64,000 nt of DNA, taken from positions 62,001-126,000 of the forward strand of contig QCIK01000002.1 in the NCBI GenBank assembly GCA_003216715.1, given 5' to 3'. Under the pieces are notes generated by a model. The model worked only from the letters and a program-made list of their open reading frames with translations, ran no database searches and was not told where the DNA came from. This DNA comes from Prochlorococcus sp. AG-402-L09. Lineage in GTDB: Bacteria; Cyanobacteriota; Cyanobacteriia; PCC-6307; Cyanobiaceae. Made by a program: the position numbers and the translations under genes. Each line of letters starts with the position of its first letter. The first letter of the stretch is position 1. Positions 8,066-18,509 of the stretch are shown here, one piece after another.

Positions 8066-8206
8066 TTATAATATTTTATTGTAATTAAGTTCTTCGTTTG
8101 TCCAGTTTCTATTATTAAATCTATTTTCAATAAATCTTAGTACTAGTATAATTACAGGTATATGCATAAGTCCACCAGCTACCACGGTAATTTGGTTGTA
8201 AGGCAT
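8066..8206 (-). CDS. Small membrane protein, 46 residues
   Basis: An ORF starting MPYNQITVVAGGLMHIPV with one hydrophobic segment (about residues 7-24) and a polar tail with RFIENRFNNRNWTNEELNY. It sits alone in the gap between the kinase-like gene and the DUF2862-like gene, same strand. The evidence is the coherent layout only. Confidence 0.4.
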   Translation of the reverse strand: MPYNQITVVAGGLMHIPVIILVLRFIENRFNNRNWTNEELNYNKIL

Positions 8207-8302
8207 AATCCTTTCAATTAGTTTTTATTAATATACGTTATAAATCATATGTTATCTTAATATGTATCTTTTAGTCATATAAATATTATTCTTAGGTATA
8301 AA

Positions 8303-8530
8303 TTACATAATTTCAGATAATTCCTTTTCAAAAAACCAATTTATTTCACCATTATTTAATTTAACCACTAGTCCAAATTCATTTCCATCTACCATTTTAT
8401 AGCCTACTAATTCGACAATAGGTTCCTTTCTGATGTCTTCAAGAATATTTAGAGGTAGGCGATCTTTGACTTCGTTTATTTCAATTCTTAAAAGTTGACC
8501 TTTTTGAAGAGTTGAGGAATCTTTTATCAT
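8303..8530 (-). CDS. DUF2862-like small protein
   Basis: A 75-residue soluble protein with LQKGQLLRIEINEVKDRLP at the N-terminal side and VELVGYKMVDGNEFGLVVKL, then INWFFEKELSEI at the end. The KGQ-xR start and the beta-rich layout resemble the cyanobacterial DUF2862 family and, more distantly, NdhO. NdhO itself is less likely because its characteristic PPYLFExKGEI part is absent. Function of DUF2862 is unknown. Confidence 0.55.
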   Translation of the reverse strand: MIKDSSTLQKGQLLRIEINEVKDRLPLNILEDIRKEPIVELVGYKMVDGNEFGLVVKLNNGEINWFFEKELSEIM

Positions 8531-8571
8531 AATTTATTTTTTCTAGTTATTTTTTCATATTGATAATTAAT

Positions 8572-8862
8572 CTATCCGATTATTGATAGCGATAATTGAC
8601 TCTCAATTCCACTATATTTAATGTATTCTTGAAATTCAGATGAATCGAAGGCTTGTTGAGCTGCTGCTTTTGATTCAAATTCAACAATTACTCCTAATTG
8701 ACCGCCATCCCATTCGTTCAAATCGGAATTTTGGTTTACATCTTTAGCGATAATCGTTCCGCCCACTGACCTAAGCCATGGAACAACAGTTTTTACGTAT
8801 TCTATGAATTGGGCTGTACTTTCTATTTTGGCCTGCTTAAGCCAATAGCCTTTGGTTCCCAT
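8572..8862 (-). CDS. DUF1330 family protein
   Basis: A 96-residue protein starting MGTKGYWLKQAKIES. The KGYW start, the ..FIEYVKTVVPWLRSVGGTIIAKD middle and a VIVEFESKAAAQQAFDSSEFQEY strand-helix match the DUF1330 family, a ferredoxin-like alpha/beta barrel fold that usually dimerises. The activity of the family is not settled. Small cytoplasmic protein; single gene on the minus strand. Confidence 0.7.
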   Translation of the reverse strand: MGTKGYWLKQAKIESTAQFIEYVKTVVPWLRSVGGTIIAKDVNQNSDLNEWDGGQLGVIVEFESKAAAQQAFDSSEFQEYIKYSGIESQLSLSIIG

Positions 8863-9009
8863 TTCTTTATTTTTTCTTTAGATTCTCGCATATCGTTTCG
8901 CTTATACGTTAAGGTCTCCAAAATATTTAATATTATTAATTTATAAGTACATATACTATTTATTTTTTTAGACGTAATGATTGTTTGATTTTAATATAAC
9001 TTTAATTAT

Positions 9010-9237
9010 TTAGTTTATTGGATTTATTGTTTCCAGTTTTGATTTTAGTTGCATAATTAGATGCTGCCGCCCAACTGCTAGAACTTTTAGGGTGTCTTCG
9101 TGCATCCTTAATTGAGCGTCGGCAACTTGCATACCTTTAATAAGTTCTTGTACTTCTTTGGGTAAGCTTTTAAGGTCATATTTTTTATCCTCAAATGTTA
9201 AAATCGCTTCCTTTTCGTTTGATGGAGTATTTGACAT
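9010..9237 (-). CDS. DUF6447-like small protein
   Basis: A 75-residue protein with ILTFEDKKYDLKSLPKEV followed by a long helix with VQELIKGMQVADAQLRMHED and VLAVGRQHLIMQLKSKL. The TF-xKxYDxxSLP start and the ADAQLRMHEDTL helix match the DUF6447 family found in cyanobacteria and their phages. Function unknown. It lies 41 bases before the ABC transporter gene's stop end, same strand. Confidence 0.65.
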   Translation of the reverse strand: MSNTPSNEKEAILTFEDKKYDLKSLPKEVQELIKGMQVADAQLRMHEDTLKVLAVGRQHLIMQLKSKLETINPIN

Positions 9238-9278
9238 TTTATTTATATTATTAATTTTAAATATAGCATTAATTAATT

Positions 9279-11015
9279 TTAATAGCTCTTGATAAATTGT
9301 TTATCACAAAAATCCTTATATCTTCCTTGCCTGTTAATTAATTCTTTATGGTTACCTACTTCACATACTTCGCCTTTTTCAATCACCGCTATTTTATCTG
9401 CCTTTTGTATTGTTGATAATCTGTGAGCGATTACCAAGACTGTTCGTTTGTGCATTGCTTGTTGAAGACCCTTCTGAACTGATTCTTCCGATTCTGCATC
9501 TAGGGCACTAGTGGCTTCATCAAGTAACAAAATTGTTGGATCTCCTAGTAAAGCTCTTGCAATTGATATTCTCTGTAACTGACCTCCAGAAAGATTGCTA
9601 CCCCTTTCTTCAATAAAAGTTTCATAGCCGTCGGGTAATTCTTCAATAAAATCATGAGCATTTGCAATTCTTGCTGCATTTACTATGTCTTCTCTTGTGG
9701 TTGGTCTTCCAAATCTTATTGCTTCTGATATGGTTCCTGAAAATATAAAAGTTTTTTGTGGAACTATACCTATTAATCTTCTTAAGTAATTGGTATTAAA
9801 TTTGTTTAAATTATAATTATCAATAAATATTGATCCATTGCAAGGTTCTATGAATTTTAATATTAATGAAAAAATTGTACTTTTACCTGCTCCTGAAGGA
9901 CCAACTAATGCCATTATTTTTCCATTATCTATATCTAAACTAATATTTTTTATAACCTCCTTATCATCATTATATGAAAAAAATACATTCTTAAATGATA
10001 ACTTTCCTTCTACTCTATTAGGAGTAATACCTCTATCTGAGTTTGATATTTCTAATGGTTTAGTTGTTATTTCATTTAATCTTCTTAGTGAAGCTTGTCC
10101 TTGCTTTAATTCATTATAGTTCGTTGTAAGATGACTTATTGGATCAATTAACATAATTAAGGCTGTAAAATAACTGCCAAATTCTTCGTTAGACATACCT
10201 CCAATTTGTATTCTATAAGTTCCTATTGTGAGGATCCCTAAAATACCTATTATTTCTATTAATCCGACTATTGGATGCTGAAGCGCTACAAGCCTCAGCA
10301 TTTTATATTTAGCCTCTTTGTGTAATTTAACTTGTTTATCAAAATTATCTTGAAGCCATGCTTCTACTGCAAATGCTTTAACCATTGGTAGTCCTTGAAT
10401 TGCCTCTGAAAGTAAACCTGCTAATGAACTGATTTTGTCTTGACTTTGTTCAGAAGCTTTCAATACCTTCCCTCCAAAATCACTTACTAAAAGTGCAATT
10501 AAAGGCGCTAATATGATCGTTGCAAGTGATAAATTCCAATCAATAAATATCATATAACCAAAAACTGCTAGTAACTGAAATATCGATGGTGTTGTATCTT
10601 GTATAGTTTTATATATAACTTCCCCAACACGATCAACATCCTCTGTGAGTCTGTATGCAATATCCCCAGATGAAAGCTTCTCTATAAAAAGAATATTAGT
10701 TTTTTGAAGCTTTCTAAATAATGTTGTTCGAAGGTCTTGGCTTAGAGCTAATGCTGGTTTTGCCAAAAGACTATCTTGTAGATATTGTGCTGTTTTTTGA
10801 ATGATAAAAATAATTAAGGCTTGTAAAATGACAATTAATACTTGTTTTGTATTCCCTTGACCAATAGCCGGTATTAACTTGCCTGATAACCATGCAAGTA
10901 TTGGCCAACAAATTACGTATATAAACATGCTTATGCCACCCAAAAGCAATATTGGCAAATGTCCCTTAAGTTTCCCTATCAGGTAAATAAAATTTATTTT
11001 GTTTTTTTGTTTCAT
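9279..11015 (-). CDS. ABC exporter, fused membrane and ATPase domains (MsbA-like)
   Basis: A 578-residue half-transporter. Residues 1-310 form the six-span exporter domain, with typical EKLSSGDIAYRLTEDVDRV in the coupling region. The ATPase part has Walker A GPSGAGKST at 372-380, the Q-loop PQKTF, signature LSGGQ at 475-479, Walker B ILLLDE at 495-500 and the switch histidine in IAHRLST. It works as a homodimer in the plasma membrane. MsbA-type lipid export is the usual guess for such proteins in cyanobacteria, but peptide or drug substrates cannot be excluded. It is divergent from the S4-domain gene, 39 bases away. Confidence 0.85.
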   Translation of the reverse strand: MKQKNKINFIYLIGKLKGHLPILLLGGISMFIYVICWPILAWLSGKLIPAIGQGNTKQVLIVILQALIIFIIQKTAQYLQDSLLAKPALALSQDLRTTLFRKLQKTNILFIEKLSSGDIAYRLTEDVDRVGEVIYKTIQDTTPSIFQLLAVFGYMIFIDWNLSLATIILAPLIALLVSDFGGKVLKASEQSQDKISSLAGLLSEAIQGLPMVKAFAVEAWLQDNFDKQVKLHKEAKYKMLRLVALQHPIVGLIEIIGILGILTIGTYRIQIGGMSNEEFGSYFTALIMLIDPISHLTTNYNELKQGQASLRRLNEITTKPLEISNSDRGITPNRVEGKLSFKNVFFSYNDDKEVIKNISLDIDNGKIMALVGPSGAGKSTIFSLILKFIEPCNGSIFIDNYNLNKFNTNYLRRLIGIVPQKTFIFSGTISEAIRFGRPTTREDIVNAARIANAHDFIEELPDGYETFIEERGSNLSGGQLQRISIARALLGDPTILLLDEATSALDAESEESVQKGLQQAMHKRTVLVIAHRLSTIQKADKIAVIEKGEVCEVGNHKELINRQGRYKDFCDKQFIKSY

Positions 11016-11053
11016 TCCATCAAACTATGAATGTTTAATTTAAGAGCACGTAA

Positions 11054-11272
11054 ATGAAATTAGATCAATTTTTAAAATTTATGGGAATCGTTCAGACAGG
11101 AGGCGAAGCCAAAATCATTATTAAGTTAGGAAAAATATCAGTAAATGGCATAGTTGAAAAAAGAAGAGGTAGGAAATTAATTGATGGAGATCAAATTTCT
11201 TTTGCAAATGAAACATACATTGTTCCAAATTCTGATCCTCTAGGCCGTAAGTTGGCAAGAAGCGAAAAATGA
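11054..11272 (+). CDS. S4 RNA-binding domain protein (YaaA/YbcJ-like)
   Basis: A 72-residue protein that is one S4 domain: KLDQFLKFMGIVQTGGEAK at the start, IKLGKISVNGIVEKRRGRKL in the middle and the DGDQISF strand. It probably binds structured RNA, such as ribosomal RNA. The next gene, tpiA, starts 10 bases after its stop and folP overlaps tpiA, so the three genes are very likely one operon. Confidence 0.8.
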   Translation: MKLDQFLKFMGIVQTGGEAKIIIKLGKISVNGIVEKRRGRKLIDGDQISFANETYIVPNSDPLGRKLARSEK

Positions 11273-11281
11273 GGAGCTAGC

Positions 11282-12022
11282 GTGCGTAAACCGGTCATTG
11301 CAGGGAATTGGAAGATGAACATGACGTGTACCGAAGCGATTGAGTACATGCGTGTATTAATTCCACTATTGAAAGATATTCCGAAAAAAGATAGGGACGT
11401 TGTTATTGCACCTCCATTTACAGCCCTATACCCTCTGTCTGAGTTTATTAGGGACAGAAGTGAATATCTATCTCTATCTAGCCAAAATGTTCATTGGGAG
11501 GATAGTGGGGCCTATACAGCCGAAGTTTCTCCCCTTATGCTTAATGAGCTTTCGGTTAAGTGTGCAATCGTTGGACACAGTGAACCTCGTAAATATTTTA
11601 GTGAAAGTGATGAACAAATAAATAAAAGAGCCCAATCCGCTCAGGATCATCAGTTAATTCCAATTGTTTGTGTTGGAGAAACTTTTCAACAAAGAGAGAT
11701 GGGTGAAGCAGAGAGGGTTATACGAAGGCAAATTGATCAAGGTCTTGAAGGGATTGAGGTTAAAAGACTAATAGTTGCCTATGAGCCAATCTGGGCTATT
11801 GGTACTGGCAAAACTTGTGAAGCCAATGAGGCTAATCGAATTTGTGGACTTATTCGTAAGTGGATTGGTTACGAAGACGTGATTATTCAATATGGAGGAT
11901 CAGTAAAATCAAATAATATTGATGAAATCATGTCCATGTCAGATATTGATGGTGTACTAGTTGGTGGAGCCTCTCTAGATCCCACAAATTTTGCGAGAAT
12001 TGCCAACTACGAAACAATCTAA
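11282..12022 (+). CDS. tpiA: Triosephosphate isomerase
   Basis: TIM barrel enzyme of 246 residues, GTG start, normal length. It interconverts dihydroxyacetone phosphate and glyceraldehyde 3-phosphate in the Calvin cycle and glycolysis. The active site is complete: Asn9 and Lys11 in GNWKMN, His99 in VGHSEPR, and Glu168 in [12 protein letters not shown], whose tail is the flexible phosphate loop; GGSVK and GVLVGGASL give the phosphate-binding backbone. It stands between the S4-domain gene and folP in a tight cluster. Confidence 0.95.
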   Translation: MRKPVIAGNWKMNMTCTEAIEYMRVLIPLLKDIPKKDRDVVIAPPFTALYPLSEFIRDRSEYLSLSSQNVHWEDSGAYTAEVSPLMLNELSVKCAIVGHSEPRKYFSESDEQINKRAQSAQDHQLIPIVCVGETFQQREMGEAERVIRRQIDQGLEGIEVKRLIVAYEPIWAIGTGKTCEANEANRICGLIRKWIGYEDVIIQYGGSVKSNNIDEIMSMSDIDGVLVGGASLDPTNFARIANYETI

Positions 12023-12842
12023 TAGTTCCCTGCCTAAGCATTGGGAAAGAGAAACCCAATTAATGGCAATAGTAAACATCACAAAAGATTCATTTAGTGA
12101 TGGGGGACTTTTTATGGACTTACCCTCTGCTATCAATCATGCATCATTATGTATTAAACAAGGAGCTCATATTCTAGATATTGGAGCACAGAGCACACGA
12201 CCTGGAGCATCTGAAATAGGATCGGAAATCGAGATTAAAAGATTAGTTCCTTTAATAAAAGAAATAAAGCTATTACATCCCGATTTCCCAATTTCTGTAG
12301 ATACTTTTCATCATTCTGTCGCAGAGAAAGTATTAAATGTTGGTGCTGATTGGGTTAATGATATTAGTGGTGGTAGACATGATTCTGAAATGTTCAATGT
12401 TATTGCTGAAAAAAATTGCCCTTATGTTTTGACTCATAGTCGTGGAAATAGTAAGACAATGGATTCTTTAGCTATATATAAAAATGTTGTTAAAGATGTA
12501 AAAAATGAATTATTCAATCAAATAGATTTAGCGCTATCTAAAGGCATTAATGATGAACAAATTATTATTGATCCTGGAATAGGCTTTGCAAAAAATGTCG
12601 ATCATAACTTAACTTTGCTGCGTAATTTAGATGAATTTGTTTCTATGAATTATCCAGTATTAATAGGTGCTTCTAGAAAAAGATTTATTGGTTCAGTTAT
12701 TAATGAAAATGACCCAAATAAAAGGATATTCGGAACGGCTGCCGTAGCCTCTAGATGTGTGAGTGCTGGTGTTGATATTCTAAGAGTTCATGATATTAAA
12801 CAAATTTCCCAAGTTATAATAATGACCAAATCAATTATTTAA
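11991..12842 (+). CDS. folP: Dihydropteroate synthase
   Basis: Makes dihydropteroate from p-aminobenzoate and the pterin diphosphate in folate synthesis. Motifs: [13 protein letters not shown] (pterin/diphosphate loop 1), [10 protein letters not shown] (loop 2), [14 protein letters not shown] and GASRKRFIG, and RVHDI near the C-terminus. The frame opens with a TTG at 11991, overlapping the end of tpiA by 32 bases. An ATG at 12063 would begin inside the first beta strand, so an upstream start and translational coupling to tpiA are more likely. Convergent with chlH with only a few bases between. Confidence 0.9.
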   Translation: MRELPTTKQSNSSLPKHWERETQLMAIVNITKDSFSDGGLFMDLPSAINHASLCIKQGAHILDIGAQSTRPGASEIGSEIEIKRLVPLIKEIKLLHPDFPISVDTFHHSVAEKVLNVGADWVNDISGGRHDSEMFNVIAEKNCPYVLTHSRGNSKTMDSLAIYKNVVKDVKNELFNQIDLALSKGINDEQIIIDPGIGFAKNVDHNLTLLRNLDEFVSMNYPVLIGASRKRFIGSVINENDPNKRIFGTAAVASRCVSAGVDILRVHDIKQISQVIIMTKSII

Positions 12843-12849
12843 AATATTA

Positions 12850-15800
12850 CTAGTCTTCTGTATTAACACCTTCGATTCTATCTTCTACTTCTTGATAAAG
12901 TTCTTTTAATTGTTCAATATTTTCATCAGATGTTTCCCAATATCCTCTTCCATTAACTTCTAATAATGTACCAACTATTCTTCTAAAACTATGAGGATTT
13001 AATTCCATTAATCTTTTCCTCATCTCTGGATCATTTATAAAAGTTTCGTTTGATTCTTCATATACAAAATTATCAACTTGCCCACTAGTTGCACTCCATC
13101 CTAATGTGTAATTAAGTCTATTAGAGACCTCTCTTACACCTTCATATCCTGACTTGAGCATTCCTTCATACCATTTTGGGTTAAGTAATTTTGTTCTTGA
13201 ATCTAATCTGATAGTTTCACTTAATGATCTGACCTGAGCATTTGCTGTAGTTGTGTCGGCTATGTAACTACTTGGAGCTTTACCATCTTCTCTAAGATTC
13301 TTAATTAAATTTGTAGGATCGGAGTCAAAGTAATGACTTACGTCTGTTAATGATATTTCTGAAGAATCAAGATTTTGGAAAGTTACATCAGCTGTTTTCA
13401 TGACTGATTCAAAAACATCTCTGTTCTGATTCATTTCGCCTGGATTATCTGCATTAAAAGCATAAGTTTTTCTTGAAAGGTACATTTCTTGCAATTCATT
13501 TTCTTCTTCCCATGTTGAATTCTCTACTGCCAAATTAACATTTGAGCTATAACTTCCACTTGCATTTGAGAATACTCTACTTGCTGATTCCCTTATACTT
13601 TTACCTTCTTTCTCTGCTTGCTCGAGTGTATGTTTCCTTACGAAATTTTGATCAAGTGGTTCATCTGCCTCTGCAGCCATTTTTACTGCTTGGTCAATTA
13701 ATGCCATTTGATTAATAAACAAATCCCTAAATACACCCGAGCAGTTAACGACTACATCAATTCTTGGTCTTCCTAGTTCCTCAAGTGAAAGGAGCTCTAA
13801 TTTATTTACCCTTCCAACAGAATCTGGTTTTGGTTTTACTCCTACAAACCAAAGGATTTGAGCTAATGATTCACCATAAGTTTTTATGTTGTCAGTACCC
13901 CAAAGTACGCAAGCAATAGTCTCAGGCCAAGTACCTTGCTCCTCTTTTTGTCTCTCAATAAGCTTGTCAACTACACCTTTGGCTGAAGCCACAGCGGCAA
14001 CGGTTGGAATCGATTGGGGATCTAATGCGTGAATATTTTTACCACTTGGTAATACTCCAGGGTTCCTAATAGGATCTCCACCGGGACCAGGAATAACATA
14101 ATCTCCATCTAGAGCTTTTAAAAGGCTCTCCATCTCTTTGTCTGCACATATTTGCTCTAAGCAAAATCTCAAATAATCAAACAGCTTATCTAGTGAACTT
14201 GCATTTACATTTTCAAAACCTGCTTTCTTAGCCGATGCCTGCCATGGTGATGGGATTGAGAAACCAATACCTCTCAAGAACTCAACAATTAGTGTCCAGA
14301 TATTCTTCTTCATATTTACTCTCCCGTCTCTTCCTGTTAGAGACTTAACCATTGAACCAACAGCTTCTCTTGATGTTTCTGTAATTAATTTATTAAGTTC
14401 AACATCTTCTAATTTTCCCTTGTTATTACCTTCATATACTTCCTCAATTGTTTTTCCTTTTGATTCAGCTAATAAACCAGGCAAAGATCTGATTCCATCA
14501 TCCTCTCTTTCTATTGATGAGATACTTACCAACGTGGCAATTGCTTCCTCAGCAGTGGCTGGTTTACCAATTGTGTGTAAGCCGCAAGGTAATAAACGAC
14601 TTTCTATTTCCATTAATTGTTTATATACATTTCCTACGACCAAATCTCTTTCATCTATTTCTAATTCGGAGGCATCTTTATCAGGTAGTTTTACATCTTC
14701 ATCAAGATTACATTTTTTTGATGTTTCAACTATTGCGTTAACAATTTGAATCCCTCTTCCACTTTCTCGTAATTGCTGATATGAACCTACTAACTCTCCA
14801 AGTTCTTTTAGACCTTTATACAATCCAGCATTTTCAGCAGGGGGAGTTAAATAACTAATTGTTGATGCGTATCCTCTTCTTTTTGCGATTGTTGCTTCCG
14901 AAGGATTATTTGCTGCGTAGTAATAAAGATTAGGGAGACCGCCTATTAATGAATCGGGATAACAAGTCTCGCTCATACCCATTTGTTTCCCAGGCATGAA
15001 TTCAAGTGATCCATGGGTTCCAAAATGTAGAACTGCGTCTGCCTTCCAAACTTTTTCTAAATAAGTGTAATAAGCTGCAAAACCATGATGAGGACTTGCA
15101 CTTCTGGAATAAAGCAATCTCATAGGATCACCTTCATATCCAAAAGTTGGCTGGACGCCTACAAATACATTTCCAAATTCTTTTCCATAAATAAGAAGAT
15201 TTTGTCCATCACTATTTAAGTTTCCCGGCGGTTTTCCCCAGTTCTCTTCTAGTCTCTCAGAATATGGAGTTAATTTTTCATATTCTTGTACACTCATTCG
15301 ATGCGCAATTGATAGTTCAGGAGAACCTTGTAAAGCCTCTGGATCATTTATTAATGTCTCCATTAGTTCTTTTGGATTCTTAGGTAAATCTCTAATGTCA
15401 TAACCTTTTTGCTTCATTTCTTCTAAAACTCTATAAATAGATCCAAAGACGTCTAAATAAGCAGCTGTTCCCACATTTCCTTTGTCAGGTGGAAAACTAA
15501 ATACTGTAATAGCTAATTTCTTCTGAGCACGTTTTTTAATTCTTAGTGACGACCATCTAATAGCCCTTTCAGCTATTGCGTCTACTCTGTCTTGGAGTGT
15601 ATGAGCTTTGCCAGTTGCATCATCTCGACCAGATAAAACAATTGGCTCAATAGCACCATCTAATTCAGGAATCGCTATTTGAAGTGCAACTTGAACTGGA
15701 TGAAGACCTAGATCACTTCCTTCCCATTCTTGAGTTGTTTGGAAAACGAGAGGTAGAGCAACCATATAAGGTCGATTGAGTTTTTTTAAGGACTCGACAG

Positions 15801-16863
15801 CTTTTGGGTGATCTTGCCTTGCAGGACCTCCAACAAGTGCAAAACCTGTAAGAGAAACAACGCCATCTACAATTGGTTTATCAGGATTGATAGGATCGTA
15901 ATAAAATTCATTTACAGGCTTAGAAAAATCTAATCCACCACAAAAAATAGGAATTACCGTTGCCCCCCGATATTCCAATTCTTGAATAATAGCTACATAG
16001 TGGGCATCGTCTCCAGTAACAATATGACTTCTTTGAAGTACTAGTCCGATCACAGGACCGTTTTTAGCTTTACTTGAAAGATCATCCCTAGAAGCTGTCC
16101 AATTTAAATATTCTTTTTTATCCTCAAACATATTTGGAGCTAAGGGATGCCAAATTCCCAAATCAGGGAAAACTTCAGGCTCTGCAACTTCAATTTTTTC
16201 TTCTTCTTTATTTAGTTCTGGAAATACATATTTGTCTCCAAGCATTAATAGGAAATTTCTCAGATTATCAGGAGTACCCCCTAACCAATATTGAAAACTA
16301 AGCATAAAACTACGTGCATCTTGTGCTTTGTCTACGGGTAGATACTTAAGAATTGATGGGAGAGTATTTAAAAGCTTCAACATTGAATCTTGAAAGCCAG
16401 CACCTCCAGCTTCCTTCCTCTTCTTCATAAAATCACCAATGATGCTTTTGCTTTGTCCTAACTGGGCCATTGAAAATGTTCCCAATTTGTTCAATCGCAT
16501 CACTTCTGGCATTGATGGAAATACAACCGCAGCCTTAAGATTTTCCTTATGAGGTTCGACTGCTTCAACAACTTTTTGCGCTAAATCTTCAATGAAAATC
16601 AATGAAGCTACGAATAAATCGGCATTTTCTATATCTTTTTTAAAGCTTTCATAATTAGCTTTATCTCTAAGTTCTTCTATTAAATATCCATTTAGATCTA
16701 TTCCAATAGGACCATTTTGCGAATTTAATGAGTTAGCAGCTTGAGTTAAAGCATTTTGATATTGAGGTTCAAGAACCACGTAAACAGCCTTCATCACTGC
16801 TTTATGGCTGTGATTCTCGACAGGTGAAACTCTGCGATTGGCTGAGCGAACCTGTGTAAACAT
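12850..16863 (-). CDS. chlH: Magnesium chelatase subunit H
   Basis: A 1337-residue protein, the normal length for ChlH. It is the porphyrin-binding and catalytic subunit that, with ChlI and ChlD, inserts magnesium into protoporphyrin IX, the first committed step of chlorophyll synthesis. Recognised by the CobN/BchH-type blocks: [53 protein letters not shown] and the C-terminal [13 protein letters not shown]. The [14 protein letters not shown] block is diagnostic. It has its own promoter region shared with the divergent dapB (66-110 bases). Located in cytosol and loosely on membranes in the family. Confidence 0.95.
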   Translation of the reverse strand: MFTQVRSANRRVSPVENHSHKAVMKAVYVVLEPQYQNALTQAANSLNSQNGPIGIDLNGYLIEELRDKANYESFKKDIENADLFVASLIFIEDLAQKVVEAVEPHKENLKAAVVFPSMPEVMRLNKLGTFSMAQLGQSKSIIGDFMKKRKEAGGAGFQDSMLKLLNTLPSILKYLPVDKAQDARSFMLSFQYWLGGTPDNLRNFLLMLGDKYVFPELNKEEEKIEVAEPEVFPDLGIWHPLAPNMFEDKKEYLNWTASRDDLSSKAKNGPVIGLVLQRSHIVTGDDAHYVAIIQELEYRGATVIPIFCGGLDFSKPVNEFYYDPINPDKPIVDGVVSLTGFALVGGPARQDHPKAVESLKKLNRPYMVALPLVFQTTQEWEGSDLGLHPVQVALQIAIPELDGAIEPIVLSGRDDATGKAHTLQDRVDAIAERAIRWSSLRIKKRAQKKLAITVFSFPPDKGNVGTAAYLDVFGSIYRVLEEMKQKGYDIRDLPKNPKELMETLINDPEALQGSPELSIAHRMSVQEYEKLTPYSERLEENWGKPPGNLNSDGQNLLIYGKEFGNVFVGVQPTFGYEGDPMRLLYSRSASPHHGFAAYYTYLEKVWKADAVLHFGTHGSLEFMPGKQMGMSETCYPDSLIGGLPNLYYYAANNPSEATIAKRRGYASTISYLTPPAENAGLYKGLKELGELVGSYQQLRESGRGIQIVNAIVETSKKCNLDEDVKLPDKDASELEIDERDLVVGNVYKQLMEIESRLLPCGLHTIGKPATAEEAIATLVSISSIEREDDGIRSLPGLLAESKGKTIEEVYEGNNKGKLEDVELNKLITETSREAVGSMVKSLTGRDGRVNMKKNIWTLIVEFLRGIGFSIPSPWQASAKKAGFENVNASSLDKLFDYLRFCLEQICADKEMESLLKALDGDYVIPGPGGDPIRNPGVLPSGKNIHALDPQSIPTVAAVASAKGVVDKLIERQKEEQGTWPETIACVLWGTDNIKTYGESLAQILWFVGVKPKPDSVGRVNKLELLSLEELGRPRIDVVVNCSGVFRDLFINQMALIDQAVKMAAEADEPLDQNFVRKHTLEQAEKEGKSIRESASRVFSNASGSYSSNVNLAVENSTWEEENELQEMYLSRKTYAFNADNPGEMNQNRDVFESVMKTADVTFQNLDSSEISLTDVSHYFDSDPTNLIKNLREDGKAPSSYIADTTTANAQVRSLSETIRLDSRTKLLNPKWYEGMLKSGYEGVREVSNRLNYTLGWSATSGQVDNFVYEESNETFINDPEMRKRLMELNPHSFRRIVGTLLEVNGRGYWETSDENIEQLKELYQEVEDRIEGVNTED

Positions 16864-16976
16864 CTTTTCTTCTTACGTAATTCGAACAAGCCTAGTGTTC
16901 AGTGGCCCTTTAGTGTGTTATTTAGTTAATGGGTGTTACAAGGGATATCAAATATGATTGTGAAAAAAGTAATTCA

Positions 16977-17825
16977 ATGAGTTCTGCTAATCAATCAATA
17001 CCAGTTTTAGTCGCAGGAGCTTTAGGTCGAATGGGATCTGAAGTTATTAAAGCAATTAATTCATCCAAAGATTATCAACTCGTTGGCGCAGTTGATAATC
17101 AGAAAGAGAAAGAAGGTCAAGACGTTGGCTCATTAATAGGTTTAGAGCCACTTGATGTTTTCCTTTCAACTGATTTCGAAGGCTCTTTGTGCGCTGCAAG
17201 TCAGAATGCATCAAAAAATGGTTCAAATAATGGTGCTGTTCTAGTTGATTTCACTCATCCCAAAGTTGCTTATAAACACACTCGCACATCAATTGCTTAT
17301 GGAGTACATCCAGTCATTGGTACTACAGGAATAACAACAGATCAATTAGATGATCTTTCAAAATTTGCAGAAAAGGCTTCTCTTGGTTCAGCTATTATTC
17401 CAAACTTTTCAGTAGGTATGGTTTTACTTCAGCAAGCTGCAGCTTCAGCGGCTCGTTTTTATGAGTTCGCTGAACTGACAGAAATGCATCACAATAAAAA
17501 AGCTGATGCTCCAAGTGGAACATGTATTAAAACGGCTCAATTGATAGAGGAGCAACGAACCGAATTTAATAAACCTTTAGTGAGCGAAGAAGAATCCATA
17601 GAAGGATCTCGAGGTGGATCCCGTCCTAGTGGCTTGAGACTTCACTCTGTAAGGTTACCCGGACTTGTTGCTCATCAACAAGTCATGTTCGGCTCCAATG
17701 GAGAAACATATGAGTTATCTCATAACACTATTGATCGTTCTGCTTACATGCCTGGAGTACTATTAGTGATTAAAAAAATCAGATCGTTCAATAAATTGGT
17801 TTATGGATTAGAGAAAATCTTATAG
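16977..17825 (+). CDS. dapB: 4-hydroxy-tetrahydrodipicolinate reductase
   Basis: Lysine and diaminopimelate pathway enzyme that reduces hydroxy-tetrahydrodipicolinate with NAD(P)H. The N-terminal dinucleotide loop is AGALGRMGSEV; the active-site block is EMHHNKKADAPSGT with catalytic His and Lys, then GSRGGSRPSGLRLHSVRLPG. I chose the ATG at 16977 (MSSANQSIPVLVAG), which fits the family's usual length of about 280; the frame stays open 16 codons further up to 16929. Divergent from chlH and followed 12 bases later by the 215-residue membrane protein. Confidence 0.92.
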   Translation: MSSANQSIPVLVAGALGRMGSEVIKAINSSKDYQLVGAVDNQKEKEGQDVGSLIGLEPLDVFLSTDFEGSLCAASQNASKNGSNNGAVLVDFTHPKVAYKHTRTSIAYGVHPVIGTTGITTDQLDDLSKFAEKASLGSAIIPNFSVGMVLLQQAAASAARFYEFAELTEMHHNKKADAPSGTCIKTAQLIEEQRTEFNKPLVSEEESIEGSRGGSRPSGLRLHSVRLPGLVAHQQVMFGSNGETYELSHNTIDRSAYMPGVLLVIKKIRSFNKLVYGLEKIL

Positions 17826-17837
17826 TTATACATATTA

Positions 17838-18485
17838 ATGTTATTTCCAATTAAGCAAAATGAGATAAACAAATTGATCCCTTCTGTGGCAACAGGGAAG
17901 CAATTTAATTCAGCGTTGGGTAATCCTCAAAAGATTTTTCAACGGATTATGATTTCAGCTATTGGAGGTGTAATTACATTACTCATTAGTCAAAGTCAAG
18001 TAACAAGTCAGTTTTACTCTTTATGGTTGGTTTTAGGTGTAATAATCCTTTTATATATTTTATGGGGTCCAATACTTGAAGCAAGTAGAAAAAATTCAAA
18101 GTTTAAAAGTTATTCTTTTTCAGCATTAGTTGATGGTTATATTTCAGATGTTTATGTAGAAGATAGGGTAGAAAAACAACAGGAGCAGGCGAATAAAGAT
18201 GGAAGGCTAGAGGTGTTAGAGAAAAAAAGAACATGGGTCGTATTGGATATAGAAGATGAAGATGGCTATATAGGAAGTATCAGTTTTCCATTACAGAATA
18301 AGTTCAATATACTTACTAAAGGAATGAGAATTAACTGTGTTGTTTTTAGTAATAGAAGAGATTTTGATACGATACAAGCTGTTAGTGATGCTTGGTGCCC
18401 AGAAATAAATTTATGGGTTGGTTCTTATCCATTTCTTCTTCGTCCTGCTTTTGAAGAATTTGTTAATATGAGAATTTTAAGTTAA
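17838..18485 (+). CDS. Conserved cyanobacterial membrane protein
   Basis: A 215-residue protein with two adjacent hydrophobic segments (about residues 36-52 and 60-78) and a long soluble C-terminal domain containing SALVDGYISDVYVEDRVEKQQEQ, KKRTWVVLDIEDEDGYIG and a WCPEINLWVGSYPFLLRPAFEEF ending. Homologues in other cyanobacteria are, as I recall, sometimes labelled phosphate transport permease; nothing in this sequence supports transport. It is directly downstream of dapB (12 bases), so probably co-transcribed. Confidence 0.7.
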   Translation: MLFPIKQNEINKLIPSVATGKQFNSALGNPQKIFQRIMISAIGGVITLLISQSQVTSQFYSLWLVLGVIILLYILWGPILEASRKNSKFKSYSFSALVDGYISDVYVEDRVEKQQEQANKDGRLEVLEKKRTWVVLDIEDEDGYIGSISFPLQNKFNILTKGMRINCVVFSNRRDFDTIQAVSDAWCPEINLWVGSYPFLLRPAFEEFVNMRILS

Positions 18486-18509
18486 ATATTTATTGTAATA
18501 AATGATATA

